From NCBI RefSeq assembly GCF_000743525.1, contig NZ_JQGK01000009.1, forward strand, positions 1 through 64,000: a stretch of 64,000 bases of DNA, read 5' to 3'. The notes under the pieces were generated by a model. It ran no database searches. It saw only the letters and a list, made by a program, of their open reading frames with translations, and was not told the DNA's origin. A program made the translations under genes and the position numbers. Shown piece by piece: positions 1-11,279 of this stretch. The stretch's first letter is position 1. Each line of letters begins with the position of its first letter. The stretch comes from Sulfurospirillum sp. SCADC (GTDB lineage: Bacteria > Campylobacterota > Campylobacteria > Campylobacterales > Sulfurospirillaceae).

Positions 1-274
1 TGGGTTTTTCAGGGTCGACTATATAGTAAACCTCTTTGCGATGTGCAACACGAATGATTGTAATAACAAGCAACTCGCCCTCTTTAAGGTAAACAATGCG
101 GTAATCACCTGCTCGTTTACGAAATTTACCTTTGTGTTTACCCTTGAGTGCTTTATCGCCTAAAAAATGACCTGCTTGGAGTTCTAAAATCTTTGCAGCA
201 ACAAACGCTTGGATGCTTTTTTGAAGCTTCAAAAACTCTTTTTGGGCATCTTGCTCAAAGGCAACTTTATACAT
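1..274 (-). CDS. RelE/ParE-superfamily toxin of a type II TA pair, truncated by the window edge
   Basis: The frame starts with ATG at 274 and is open to base 1, giving 91 codons with no stop, so the C-terminus lies outside the window. The protein begins MYKVAFEQDAQKEF and carries the basic central stretch KGKFRKRAGDYRIVY followed by the strand LLVITIIRVAHRKEVY, the usual RelE/ParE fold pattern. Members of this family are mostly 85-100 residues, so very little is missing. Many are mRNA-cleaving or gyrase-inhibiting toxins; which applies here cannot be read. The start overlaps the stop of the antitoxin gene by 8 bp, a typical translationally coupled TA layout. Confidence 0.85.
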   Translation of the reverse strand, partial: MYKVAFEQDAQKEFLKLQKSIQAFVAAKILELQAGHFLGDKALKGKHKGKFRKRAGDYRIVYLKEGELLVITIIRVAHRKEVYYIVDPEKP

Positions 275-497
275 CAATGCCCGCTTGCTTGAAAACCTCT
301 TCCAAAGAAATCACAGTTGATTTACCACTTTTGAGATTGTCGATGCGTTTATCTGCTACCATCTCATCGAGCGTATCAAAGTAAAGCTCAATCGCCTTTT
401 CGATCAAACTGGTGCGGCTTTTATCCAGTTCACCTGCATACTCATCCAATGTGTCAATCATCTTTTTTTCGAGACGTATATTAATAGCCTGTTTCAT
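267..497 (-). CDS. Ribbon-helix-helix (CopG-like) antitoxin
   Basis: A 76-residue protein beginning MKQAINIRLEKKMIDTLDEY. The short N-terminal strand followed by two helices is the ribbon-helix-helix DNA-binding fold; the acidic C-terminal half would wrap the toxin. I chose ATG 497 over the longer frame (to 554) because AAGGTG sits in front of it and the longer version would run through the promoter. It is the first gene of a two-gene operon with the toxin, and the antitoxin would be expected to repress its own promoter at the dyad over the -10 box. Confidence 0.85.
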   Translation of the reverse strand: MKQAINIRLEKKMIDTLDEYAGELDKSRTSLIEKAIELYFDTLDEMVADKRIDNLKSGKSTVISLEEVFKQAGIDV

Positions 498-514
498 AAG
501 TAGCACCTTCTGTT

Positions 515-554
515 TTGTAGATACAATTGTAGTGCATATAACGCTACTTGTCAA
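515..554 (-). promoter_or_regulatory. Sigma70 promoter and dyad operator of the TA operon
   Basis: On the minus strand TTGACA (554-549) and TACAAT (531-526) are separated by exactly 17 bp, a near-ideal housekeeping promoter and the only clear -35 box of this quality that I noticed in the window. The palindrome TTGTAGATACAA (515-526) abuts the -10 box and is a plausible binding site for the ribbon-helix-helix antitoxin. Confidence 0.7.
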
Positions 555-563
555 TAACTTTGC

Positions 564-569
564 TATAAT
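564..569 (+). promoter_or_regulatory. -10 box for the glutathione peroxidase gene
   Basis: TATAAT preceded by TTTGC, the extended -10 form repeated upstream of other genes in this window (add, cosR). AAAGGAG precedes the ATG at 605. Confidence 0.6.
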
Positions 570-604
570 TTTCTACTCTTCATTTTACACACAAAGGAGT
601 ATTT

Positions 605-1081
605 ATGAGCATCTATGACTTTGAAGTGAAAACAATTAGCGGTGAAATCATCTCAATGAGTAGCTTTAAACACAAGGTTCTCCTCATCGTGAATGTCGCG
701 AGTAAATGCGCTTTCACCAGTCAATACGAAGGGCTTGAACGGTTGCATGAGAAGTACAAAGAGCAAGGGCTGGTTATCTTGGGCTTTCCGTGCAATCAAT
801 TTATGAACCAAGAGCCTTCAAGCGAAGAGGAGATCCAAAGCTTTTGCTCGCTCAATTATGGTGTGACCTTCCCAATGTTTGCTAAAATTGATGTCAATGG
901 TGAAAATGCTCATCCACTCTACACGTACCTCAAAGAGGCGCAAAAGGGGCTTTTGGGAAGTGAAGCGATTAAATGGAACTTCACCAAATTTTTAGTCGAT
1001 AAAAATGGAGTGGTGATCAACCGTTTTGCCCCTTCTACCAAGCCCGAATCTTTGGAAGTGGATATTCTTCTGTATTTATAG
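605..1081 (+). CDS. Glutathione peroxidase family thiol peroxidase (BtuE/GPx type)
   Basis: A 158-residue thioredoxin-fold peroxidase that reduces hydrogen peroxide and lipid hydroperoxides, in bacteria usually with thioredoxin rather than glutathione. The catalytic tetrad can be read directly: Cys35 in NVASKCAFT (cysteine where animal enzymes have selenocysteine), Gln69 in NQEP, and Trp124-Asn125 in KWNFTKF. Cys63 in FPCNQF and Cys81 are candidates for the resolving cysteine. No signal peptide is seen, so it should be cytoplasmic. The 3' end overlaps the convergent YeiH-type gene by 6 bp. Length and motif spacing are normal for the family. Confidence 0.93.
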   Translation: MSIYDFEVKTISGEIISMSSFKHKVLLIVNVASKCAFTSQYEGLERLHEKYKEQGLVILGFPCNQFMNQEPSSEEEIQSFCSLNYGVTFPMFAKIDVNGENAHPLYTYLKEAQKGLLGSEAIKWNFTKFLVDKNGVVINRFAPSTKPESLEVDILLYL

Positions 1082-2104
1082 CATCAAAGAGCATTTAACG
1101 ATAAAAAAGCCTCCCACTATGAGCCATACAAATAAAATACTTGCCAAATAAATAGGCTTCATGCCTACATTTTTAAATTTATCGATGCTCGTCTCCATCC
1201 CCAAAGCACTCATCGCCATTGTCAGTAAAAAAGTATCGACCGCGTTGATGTGAGCGACAAGATCAAGAGGAACCAAATCCAGAGAATTAAATCCTGCTAT
1301 AACGATAAAAAAGACGGCAAACCAAGGAATCGTGATTTTCTTTTTCTGCTTTTGGCTCAGGGTATGAGATGTTTGAACCAGCCAAAATCCTAAAATTACC
1401 AAAAAGGGGGCAAGCATCATGACCCGTATCATTTTGACGATAACTGCCGTCTTAGAAGCTTCCACGCCAACAGCATTTCCTGCTGCGACAACGTGTGCGA
1501 CTTCATGCAAAGTTCCTCCGATGTAAATGCCCATCTGCTCAGGGCTCAAAGGAATGATCCCGATTTTGTAGGCAAATGGGGAGAGAAACATCGCAAGGGT
1601 TCCAAAAACGACGACAGTTGAAACTGCGATGGCACTTTTATAAGGCTCTGCATTCAGTACAGGCTCGGTTGCAAGGACTGCGGCAGCACCACAGATAGAA
1701 CTTCCAGCACTCGTTAAAATAGTCGTCTCTTTATCCAGTTTCAAAAACTTTGTTCCCACGAAATAACCGATGATAAACGTTGAGCTCACCACCAAGCCAC
1801 TCGTGACAATGCCTGCAAGGCCTACGGCTTCGATGTTTTGAAACGTGATGCGAAAGCCGTATAACACAATGCCAGCTCGAAGAATGGTTTTAGTGGAAAA
1901 TTGAATGCCTAGAACCCACTCTTTGGGCAGTTTGGTACGAAGCGTGTTGGCATAGATCATCCCAAGAACGATGCCGATAATCAAAGGGCTAATGCCAAAA
2001 TGTTGAAAAAATGCAAAATCAGCCAAATAGGTCGCACTCATCGCAAAAAGCGCTACAAATAAAATGCCGCTGAGCGTATTGGTGCGATTCTCTTTTTGAA
2101 ACAT
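1076..2104 (-). CDS. YeiH/UPF0324 family putative anion (sulfate-type) exporter
   Basis: A 342-residue polytopic inner-membrane protein with about ten hydrophobic segments. The signature stretches [10 protein letters not shown] and SSICGAAAV are those of the YeiH (Cons_hypoth698, PF03601) family, whose members have been proposed to export sulfate or sulfonate-related anions; the substrate is not settled. It is transcribed divergently from a LysR-type gene 102 bp away, as in the E. coli yeiE-yeiH pair, so that regulator probably controls it. The nearby sulfur-respiration genes make a sulfur oxyanion an attractive but unproven substrate. Confidence 0.85.
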   Translation of the reverse strand: MFQKENRTNTLSGILFVALFAMSATYLADFAFFQHFGISPLIIGIVLGMIYANTLRTKLPKEWVLGIQFSTKTILRAGIVLYGFRITFQNIEAVGLAGIVTSGLVVSSTFIIGYFVGTKFLKLDKETTILTSAGSSICGAAAVLATEPVLNAEPYKSAIAVSTVVVFGTLAMFLSPFAYKIGIIPLSPEQMGIYIGGTLHEVAHVVAAGNAVGVEASKTAVIVKMIRVMMLAPFLVILGFWLVQTSHTLSQKQKKKITIPWFAVFFIVIAGFNSLDLVPLDLVAHINAVDTFLLTMAMSALGMETSIDKFKNVGMKPIYLASILFVWLIVGGFFIVKCSLML

Positions 2105-2161
2105 ACTTATCCTTTAAATCTTTCATTGATTATAAAACGATTTTTTTCACAAGTAAAATAA

Positions 2162-2178
2162 ATTATATTCGTTATAAT
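2162..2178. promoter_or_regulatory. Dyad operator overlapping the lysR -10 box
   Basis: ATTATA and TATAAT form a perfect 6-bp inverted repeat around a 5-bp centre in the yeiH-lysR intergenic region. The right half (2173-2178) is also a good -10 box for the LysR gene, whose ATG at 2207 follows an AAAGGTAAGG ribosome binding site. This fits the autorepression usual for LysR regulators. Confidence 0.5.
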
Positions 2179-2206
2179 CATAAATATTTTTAATTAAAGG
2201 TAAGGT

Positions 2207-3091
2207 ATGACCTTTCAAGAGCTCCGACTTTTTTATTATCTCTGTGAAGATTCGCACATCTCAAACTTGGCACAAAAGCTTGGCATTACGCAATCTGCGA
2301 TCTCGTTAGCGATCAAATCGCTTGAATCACACATCGGCGAGCCTCTTTTTGATCGTATTGGAAAAAAACTGGTGCTCAGCGAGACGGGGAAATTGTTTCG
2401 TGAGAAAACTCATGCCCATTTTTTAGCACTTAATGATGCAGAAGATTTTTTTAGAAACACGAAAGTATCGGGGATTTTAAACATCGCTTCGAGTAAAACG
2501 ATTGGGGATTTTATTACCCCACAGATTGTGTTTGATTTTTTGGCACAGCATGAACATGTAAAAATTCAAAAAGATATTCAAAACTCGGCGCAGATCATTC
2601 AAATGGTCAAAAATGCCACCATCGACATCGGGTTTATCGAGTCTTCGTGTGATGAAGCAGATTTATGCAAAGAGGTCATAGGCGATGACCAACTGATCGT
2701 TGTAAGTAGCGATCCTTGTCTTGCAGAGGGGACATTTTTCATCGATGAGCTGTTTCATAAAAAGTGGATTTTACGGGAAAAAGGCTCAGGCACGCGGGAA
2801 GTTTTTTTAGAGGCTTTGGGTGAAATTGCCAAAGATTTAACGATTTTTATGGAATTTTCCGAGTTTGAAGAGGCAAAAACCATTTTGTTGAACAATCCTC
2901 AGACCATCACCTGTCTTTCCAAAGTGGCTGTTGCTAATGAGCTGAAGCGAGGCGAACTTTTTGAAGTGACGCTTGTCAATTTAAAAATGGATCGGTCGTT
3001 TTACCTGATTTATCACAAGAGCAAATACCAAAGCAGGCTCTTTAGTGAGTTTAAAAATTTTGTCCACACAAAGATGAATTCTCCGTCATAG
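2207..3091 (+). CDS. LysR-family transcriptional regulator
   Basis: A 294-residue LysR regulator: winged helix-turn-helix at about residues 3-60 (helix LAQKLGITQSAISLAIKSLE) and a periplasmic-binding-type effector domain from about residue 88 to the end. Family members bind T-N11-A-like dyads and respond to a small ligand. The gene lies back to back with the YeiH-type transporter, its likely target, and resembles the CysB/CysL/YeiE branch that often senses sulfur or nitrogen compounds. Ligand identity is unknown. The stop codon lies inside a terminator hairpin shared with ribB. Confidence 0.9.
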   Translation: MTFQELRLFYYLCEDSHISNLAQKLGITQSAISLAIKSLESHIGEPLFDRIGKKLVLSETGKLFREKTHAHFLALNDAEDFFRNTKVSGILNIASSKTIGDFITPQIVFDFLAQHEHVKIQKDIQNSAQIIQMVKNATIDIGFIESSCDEADLCKEVIGDDQLIVVSSDPCLAEGTFFIDELFHKKWILREKGSGTREVFLEALGEIAKDLTIFMEFSEFEEAKTILLNNPQTITCLSKVAVANELKRGELFEVTLVNLKMDRSFYLIYHKSKYQSRLFSEFKNFVHTKMNSPS

Positions 3092-3107
3092 ATGAAGCCT
3101 ATGACGG
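3083..3107. terminator. Hairpin between convergent lysR and ribB
   Basis: CCGTCATAG (3083-3091) pairs with CTATGACGG (3099-3107) around a 7-nt loop. It covers the lysR stop codon and precedes the ribB stop by a few bases on the other strand. There is no U-tract, so termination may be weak or rho-assisted. Confidence 0.55.
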
Positions 3108-3115
3108 ATCAACGT

Positions 3116-3751
3116 TTAGAGTGTATGCGCTTTACGATACGCGATAATTTCATCAATGCTCACGATGGGAAAACCATGTTGTTCTGCAAAACGATAGATG
3201 GTATCCCCCACTGCCATAGTACCATCAGGATTGGTCAGCTCACACAAAACGGCATAGGGTGAGAGATGAGAAAGACGCATCAGATCGATGGAAGCTTCGG
3301 TATGTCCATCACGCTCTAACACACCACCTTTCTTTGCACGCAATGGAAAAACATGCCCTGGAGAGACGATCTTCGTTTTGCCATCGGGATGAATGGCAGC
3401 ATGAATGGTTGTGAGGCGATCTTTTGCACTCACACCTGTTGTAACGCCCTCTTTGGCTTCGATGGAGATGGTAAAACCGGTTTGGAATTTGGATTGATTA
3501 TGCGTTACCATCATGGGAAGTTCAAGGGCATCGACCTTTTCAGGGGGTAAACACAAACAGACGATGCCACTGCATTCGCGAATCAGCAGTGCAGTTTGCT
3601 CTGTGGTAAGCGAGTCTGCGTGGAAGATGATGTCTGCCTCGTTTTCGCGGTTGAAATTGTCCATAACGATTACGCCGCTATGGTTTTGAAGCGAAGCGAT
3701 GGCTTGCTTAACATGGTGGTGAAGGGAAGTTCCCTTACAGATTTGATTCAT
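3116..3751 (-). CDS. ribB: 3,4-dihydroxy-2-butanone-4-phosphate synthase
   Basis: A 211-residue RibB, converting ribulose 5-phosphate to formate and the four-carbon riboflavin precursor. The active-site loop DNFNRENEADIIF and the conserved segments GHVFPLRAKKGGVLERDGHTEA are intact. It is a single-domain protein without the RibA GTP cyclohydrolase half. ATG 3751 is preceded by TAGGAGT. It is monocistronic and sits about 96 nt downstream of an FMN riboswitch, so expression should fall when FMN is plentiful. The ribD gene at 40.6 kb is not in this transcription unit, so riboflavin genes are scattered in this genome. Confidence 0.95.
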   Translation of the reverse strand: MNQICKGTSLHHHVKQAIASLQNHSGVIVMDNFNRENEADIIFHADSLTTEQTALLIRECSGIVCLCLPPEKVDALELPMMVTHNQSKFQTGFTISIEAKEGVTTGVSAKDRLTTIHAAIHPDGKTKIVSPGHVFPLRAKKGGVLERDGHTEASIDLMRLSHLSPYAVLCELTNPDGTMAVGDTIYRFAEQHGFPIVSIDEIIAYRKAHTL

Positions 3752-3847
3752 GGGTTACTCCTAAGAATGAGTAAACTTACCAGAATCAGGGCATCTTTAA
3801 ATATAGACACACGATTTTGTCATCAACAATGGCAATAATGCACTACA

Positions 3848-4152
3848 TTCTCTCTCATCCGGACTTTAACCGTTGGTTTTGGAATCGCACCAAATCTGCT
3901 TGACCTTTTAACATTAGACTTCTTACATAACCCTTGAAAAAAGAGTATCGTCCATAGCACATCACTTTTTAAAACTAAAAACATCGCCATAGCTTTAGCT
4001 ATGACTCAATTTTGAGTTTTAAAAATTAACACACTCTGAACAAACTCTTCATCTTTTCAAGGGTTATGAAAGAAGTCTATTACATGTAAAAGCGCTCGCG
4101 GACTCTCTTTATTACAAGATTACCGCCAGTAGGGAGTTACACCCTGCCCTGA
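3848..4152 (-). ncRNA. FMN riboswitch (RFN element) controlling ribB, with an outsized variable arm
   Basis: Read on the minus strand, the conserved RFN blocks appear in order: TCAGGGCAGGGTGTAACTCC (4152-4133), CTACTGGCGGTAATC, AGTCCGCGAGCGC, then GCAGATTTGGTGCGATTCC, CAACGGTTAAAGTCCGGATG and AGAGAATGTAG. These match the P1-P6 core of the ribB leader of gammaproteobacteria closely, including a downstream CCTGATTCTGGTAA segment. The core is interrupted at the one position where the family tolerates length variation, between GAGCGC and GGTCAAGCAGAT, by a 186-nt arm (3906-4091). The whole element is about 305 nt instead of the usual 130-150. A TATACT -10 candidate lies just upstream, near 4172-4177. 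Confidence 0.93.
3906..4091. repeat. 186-bp near-perfect inverted repeat forming the riboswitch arm
   Basis: The left arm 3915-3940 and right arm 4054-4079 are complementary at 25 of 26 positions (TAGACTTCTT, then CATAACCCTTGAAAA). Complementarity continues outward to CTTTTA/TAAAAG, and inward with interruptions through TTTTTAAAACT, to a terminal hairpin CATAGC-TTTA-GCTATG. One TTACATGTAA palindrome (4080-4089) sits at the base. No reading frame is evident in it. It looks like a palindromic element settled in a tolerated position of the RNA. Confidence 0.8.
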
Positions 4153-4200
4153 GAAATAAGTTTCGATCAAAGTATACTGCAATAGACTTAAAAAATAAAA

Positions 4201-5082
4201 TTACTTTTTTGTAAGACTATTGGCAAGTCCCGATGCGACAATCAGTGCAAGCGCGATAAAATAGACCGGCAAAATGGGTTCATCAAAGACAAGGATTAGA
4301 AACGTTGCCGATAAAATTGGCGTGATAAAAATAAACGGTGCGACAAACGAAGCATCTGCATTTTGGAGGGCTTTAATCCAAAACAGATACGAAATGCCAT
4401 TCAGAAACACGCCATTAATGAGAATGTACAACCACTCTTTCCCCTGAGGAACCACCCATGAGGAGAACGTTTGCATCGAGATAAACGCATAGATGATGGC
4501 AGTCAAAAAGTATATGGTTACAGCATTGGCAAGATTGATGCTCACTTTTTTACTCAAAACAGAAAAGAGTGCAAACGATGTTGCACCTAGCAAAACCATG
4601 CCAATCACATTTATATTGGACAGATCGATTGAGGCAAAATTTCCTTTGGTGATCACAACGACGACGCCTAAAAACCCCAAACACACAGAAATGGTTTTCG
4701 ATAGAGTCAATTTTTCTTTGAGAATGACCAGAGAAAGGAGTACGATAAAAATGGGCCATGTATATTGCATGACCAGCACTTCAAGACCATTGGATTGTTG
4801 GTAACCAAAATACAAAAGAAGGTAGTAAAAAAAATCTAAGAAGCCAAGCAAGACTAAAAAAAGATACATTTTTCCAGAGTATTTGAGAAGCTCATGGGTT
4901 TTTTTCGTGTAAAAGGCTACGGTCAAAAGTGAAAGAAACGAGACAATGCTGGAGTAAAAAAGATACTGATGATGATCCAAAGTTGATTGCCCAAGTTTGG
5001 CAAAAACAGGGATCAACGACCATAAAAGAATGCACAGTGCTACGTAAATAATCCCTTGCATCGTTTGAGGAACCCGTTTCAT
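4201..5082 (-). CDS. EamA/DMT-family transporter
   Basis: A 293-residue integral membrane protein with about ten transmembrane segments in two EamA repeats (roughly residues 8-140 and 155-290). The second repeat carries the usual end GLANSLTKK just after the last helix. DMT transporters move amino acids, nucleobases, vitamins or drugs; the sequence does not reveal the substrate. It lies upstream of the riboswitch-controlled ribB on the same strand, but the riboswitch starts after its stop codon, so it is not under FMN control. It is divergent from the adenine deaminase gene. Confidence 0.88.
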   Translation of the reverse strand: MKRVPQTMQGIIYVALCILLWSLIPVFAKLGQSTLDHHQYLFYSSIVSFLSLLTVAFYTKKTHELLKYSGKMYLFLVLLGFLDFFYYLLLYFGYQQSNGLEVLVMQYTWPIFIVLLSLVILKEKLTLSKTISVCLGFLGVVVVITKGNFASIDLSNINVIGMVLLGATSFALFSVLSKKVSINLANAVTIYFLTAIIYAFISMQTFSSWVVPQGKEWLYILINGVFLNGISYLFWIKALQNADASFVAPFIFITPILSATFLILVFDEPILPVYFIALALIVASGLANSLTKK

Positions 5083-5120
5083 ATGTCTCCTTTTAAGAAG
5101 AGGATTATAGCCAATTTTAA

Positions 5121-8503
<3,383 letters not shown>

Positions 8504-8628
8504 TTTTGCTCCTTTTTAGAGGTTCGTTTCTTAGCATAAATCGCTTTACTTAAAAAGGTTCTTAACTGCATTCTATTTTGAGAGAGGTTGAACCATCGCG
8601 TAACATTTAAGATCAATGGTAGGCTTTT

Positions 8629-9681
8629 TTAACTCTGGCTAAAGATGCTGACACAATTTTTGCCTAACATTTTAGCGTGGTACATCGCCTTATCGCAACG
8701 GTTCACCAACGCATCCAAACTCATCCCTTTTTCGTACGCACACATCCCAAAACTGCACGTAAGGGTGCCGACACTTTCAAACACACTTTGAGTGATTAAC
8801 AGACGGATTTTTTCACATGCTTTTTGGGTCTCTTCGATACGCATATGGGGCAAGATCAGTAAGAATTCTTCGCCACCCCAACGCCCAAAGGTATCATTCA
8901 CCCGTATAGAGTTTTTCACAAGCTTTGCAAGGCGTTTGAGCACCGCATCCCCTGCATTATGCCCATACGTATCATTGATACTTTTAAAATTATCCACATC
9001 AAACAAGACAACGCATAAGGGCGTGTGATGACGCTCTGTCCTCTCAATCTCCACTTGTAAGATTTCACGTAATTTATGACGGTTATACGTCTGGGTCAGC
9101 TCATCCTCTTCGGCTAGTTTCTGAAGCTTCGTGTAGGAACGGTACAGAGCTAGTTCCATCACATAGACCACAAAGGTGAGTAAAACCATTGAAAAAACAT
9201 AGCGAAAAAAAGCAACCTTATCCCAAAGTCCATTTTGCCATACACCAATGCCCTCATGTGCCATCAAAAAGATATAGCCATAAAGGACAAAGGTGTAAAA
9301 AAGTCCTTTTTTATGCCCATTGAGGTTGATAGCAATCATACAAAAAAAGATATTCCAAATGAGCCCAAAGCTCTCATTTTTATTAATGTAGGTAAACGCA
9401 ACAAAGAAAATAAAAAAATAGGCGGTTACAAAAACCCTTCCGAGCTCAATGTTGTGTGTTTTCTTTAAAAAAAGTATGGCACCAACCGACGTTGCAAAAC
9501 AGATCGTATCGATCAAAGCGATGGTGTAATAGTGCAAAACCATGAGATTGTAAAAAAAGAAAAATCCAAATGTGACTGCACCCAATGAGGCAAATATCAT
9601 CACCAATGAATATTGCCTGCTCGCATACGAACTCAGTGGCATACGGTTAGAGATAAAAAAACGGTAAAAAAAGTTTAACAT
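8629..9681 (-). CDS. Membrane diguanylate cyclase (GGEEF)
   Basis: A 350-residue protein with about six hydrophobic helices in the first 190 residues (an integral membrane sensor of the MASE/7TM kind, not assigned further) and a C-terminal GGDEF domain. The motif is RWGGEEF with an RVND inhibition site at the usual distance, so it should be an active c-di-GMP synthase. I took ATG 9681 because GGGAG lies at the right distance; the longer frame would begin with TTG at 9696 inside that ribosome binding site. Confidence 0.9.
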   Translation of the reverse strand: MLNFFYRFFISNRMPLSSYASRQYSLVMIFASLGAVTFGFFFFYNLMVLHYYTIALIDTICFATSVGAILFLKKTHNIELGRVFVTAYFFIFFVAFTYINKNESFGLIWNIFFCMIAINLNGHKKGLFYTFVLYGYIFLMAHEGIGVWQNGLWDKVAFFRYVFSMVLLTFVVYVMELALYRSYTKLQKLAEEDELTQTYNRHKLREILQVEIERTERHHTPLCVVLFDVDNFKSINDTYGHNAGDAVLKRLAKLVKNSIRVNDTFGRWGGEEFLLILPHMRIEETQKACEKIRLLITQSVFESVGTLTCSFGMCAYEKGMSLDALVNRCDKAMYHAKMLGKNCVSIFSQS

Positions 9682-9791
9682 TACACCTACTCCCAATAAT
9701 CCTCATAATAAAAGCACCAGCCACTATATCGGTCAAAGGTTATAAAACTATCACATTGTATGCAAAAAAATTTAAAAATATTTTCTTATGC

Positions 9792-9805
9792 GGAATACTC
9801 CTTGC
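9792..9805 (+). promoter_or_regulatory. Candidate sigma54 promoter of the nif-type small gene
   Basis: GG (9792-9793) and GC (9804-9805) are exactly 10 bp apart, with CTTGCA at the -12 element. The -24 part (CGGAATA) is a weaker match to TGGCACG. A start about 12 bp downstream would leave a leader of some 25 nt with an ATAAGGAG ribosome binding site before ATG 9841. Confidence 0.4.
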
Positions 9806-9840
9806 AAATGAAACAGCAATGTCACATAAGGAGTGCCCCG

Positions 9841-10029
9841 ATGGATGAAAAAGAGCTCAAAAAAGAGTTAGCAAGACTCAAACGTTTAGCCGTTGAGATC
9901 GCAGGCGAAATTCACGATATTGTCGAAGATACCTTGTGGGTTAAATACAACGAACTGCCCATACTCTCCGCCAAAATCGTTGAAGCGATCCACGAGGCAG
10001 AGGCGTTTAAAGCGCAACACAATCTCTAA
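9841..10029 (+). CDS. Small helical protein resembling the nif-associated CCE_0567 family
   Basis: A 62-residue protein, MDEKELKKELARLKR to the C-terminus AFKAQHNL, predicted as two amphipathic helices around a short turn containing the pattern LP.L..K. Small proteins of the CCE_0567 type, usually coded beside nitrogenase genes and reported as metal-binding helical hairpins, share this length and the E-EL-K-K-L and LP-A-K-Y patterns. ATG 9841 follows ATAAGGAG. No other nif gene is in the window, so it is an orphan here. The 3' end overlaps xseA by 4 bp. Family assignment is from memory and moderately sure. Confidence 0.6.
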   Translation: MDEKELKKELARLKRLAVEIAGEIHDIVEDTLWVKYNELPILSAKIVEAIHEAEAFKAQHNL

Positions 10030-11279
10030 AGCGCTTTTTTCTCTAATGCTTTCGCTTTTAAAATGGTATGCGGTGTTTGAAGCTCGAAAAGTTCACCCTC
10101 TTCTATCTTTTCAAGGGCAATTTTTTTACCCCCTTTAACAATTCGAGCATAACACTCTTTTTGTTCACGTGTCGGCTCTTTAGAGTGAAGTGCTATCGTG
10201 TAAGAGGAGAGCAGTTGCTCTTTTGTAGCAATATTTTGTCTGGTTTGAAAGCTAATTTGCTCTTGGAGTAGCGTGACGTGGCGTGATTTTTCACGGTAGA
10301 GCAGTGCTATTTTATCGTTGTATTGACTCTGTAAAATACCAATTTCATTTTTCCATAACGAGAGTTTCTCATCGATGGAGCGTTTGGCAAAAAGGCGTGA
10401 AAGATGTGTTAAACTCTCTTCTTTAGAGCGTAAGATTCGTCCGAAGACAAGCGTGTAGTGCTCCATCAAACCATCGATGCGTTGCAACATTTCAACGCTA
10501 TCTGGTAGTATCATCTCTATCGCAGCCGAGGGCGTTGGCGCTCTCAAATCGGCGACAAAATCGCTGATGACATAGTCTATCTCATGCCCTACGGCGGAGA
10601 CAATTGGTGTTTTACATGTAAAGATCGCGTCTGCGACAATCTCTTCATTAAACGCCCACAAATCTTCCACACTTCCGCCACCGCGCCCAACGATAATGAC
10701 ATCAGCCCCAAGAGCGTCGGCACGTGCAACGTTCGCCGCGATGGAGAACTTTGCACCTTCACCTTGAACCAATGTATCGAGCAGTGTAATTTTGACCAGT
10801 GGCCAGCGTTTGGTTGCCACACGAAGCATATCTTGCAGTGCGGCACCTGTACCTGAAGTGACGAGCGCAATGTGATTGATAAAACGAGGTAAGGGCTTTT
10901 TGCGCTCCGCTTCAAAGTAACCTTTGGCTCCGAGTTTCACTTTGAGCTGTTCATACGCTTTTGCCAAAGCGCCGCTACCGGAAGGTTCCATCATCGTACA
11001 GTTGATCTGATAGGTTCCACGCGGTGAGAAAACGGAAATGGAGCCATAAACGACTACCGCCATGCCCTCTTCGACTTGAAATTTTAAGGCTTTGGTATTG
11101 CCTTTAAACATCACGCACGAGATGGAAGAGTCAGCATCTTTGAGGGTAAAGTAGAGATGCCCAGAGCTGTGGTATGTGGGTCTTGAGACCTCACCTTCCA
11201 CACTTACATGTAAAAAGGTGGTCTCAAGCAGAGACTTGATTTGGTTGTTTAAACTTGAGACACTAAGGGTTTGGCTCAT
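10026..11279 (-). CDS. xseA: Exodeoxyribonuclease VII large subunit
   Basis: A 417-residue XseA, which with XseB degrades single-stranded DNA from both ends. The N-terminal OB fold (about 1-100, with HVSVEGEVSRPTYHSSGHLYF) binds DNA; the catalytic domain has the motifs GTGAALQDMLR, DVIIVGRGGGSVEDLWAFNEE and SAVGHEIDYVISDFVADLRAPTPSAA; a coiled coil follows (about 290-380). The start overlaps the ubiE stop as TAATG, so the two are translationally coupled. No xseB follows it in this window. Confidence 0.96.
   Translation of the reverse strand: MSQTLSVSSLNNQIKSLLETTFLHVSVEGEVSRPTYHSSGHLYFTLKDADSSISCVMFKGNTKALKFQVEEGMAVVVYGSISVFSPRGTYQINCTMMEPSGSGALAKAYEQLKVKLGAKGYFEAERKKPLPRFINHIALVTSGTGAALQDMLRVATKRWPLVKITLLDTLVQGEGAKFSIAANVARADALGADVIIVGRGGGSVEDLWAFNEEIVADAIFTCKTPIVSAVGHEIDYVISDFVADLRAPTPSAAIEMILPDSVEMLQRIDGLMEHYTLVFGRILRSKEESLTHLSRLFAKRSIDEKLSLWKNEIGILQSQYNDKIALLYREKSRHVTLLQEQISFQTRQNIATKEQLLSSYTIALHSKEPTREQKECYARIVKGGKKIALEKIEEGELFELQTPHTILKAKALEKKAL

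Noticed and set aside
148-384. Plus-strand open frame over the toxin-antitoxin pair
   Set aside because: It is the reverse shadow of the toxin and antitoxin; no ribosome binding site and an implausible protein.
3906-4091. Insertion sequence in the ribB leader
   Set aside because: The segment is palindromic throughout, has no transposase frame and I could not make out a target duplication, so I only report it as an inverted repeat.
9760-9840. N-terminal extension of the CCE_0567-like gene
   Set aside because: The extension lies over the promoter region and the ATAAGGAG ribosome binding site points to ATG 9841.
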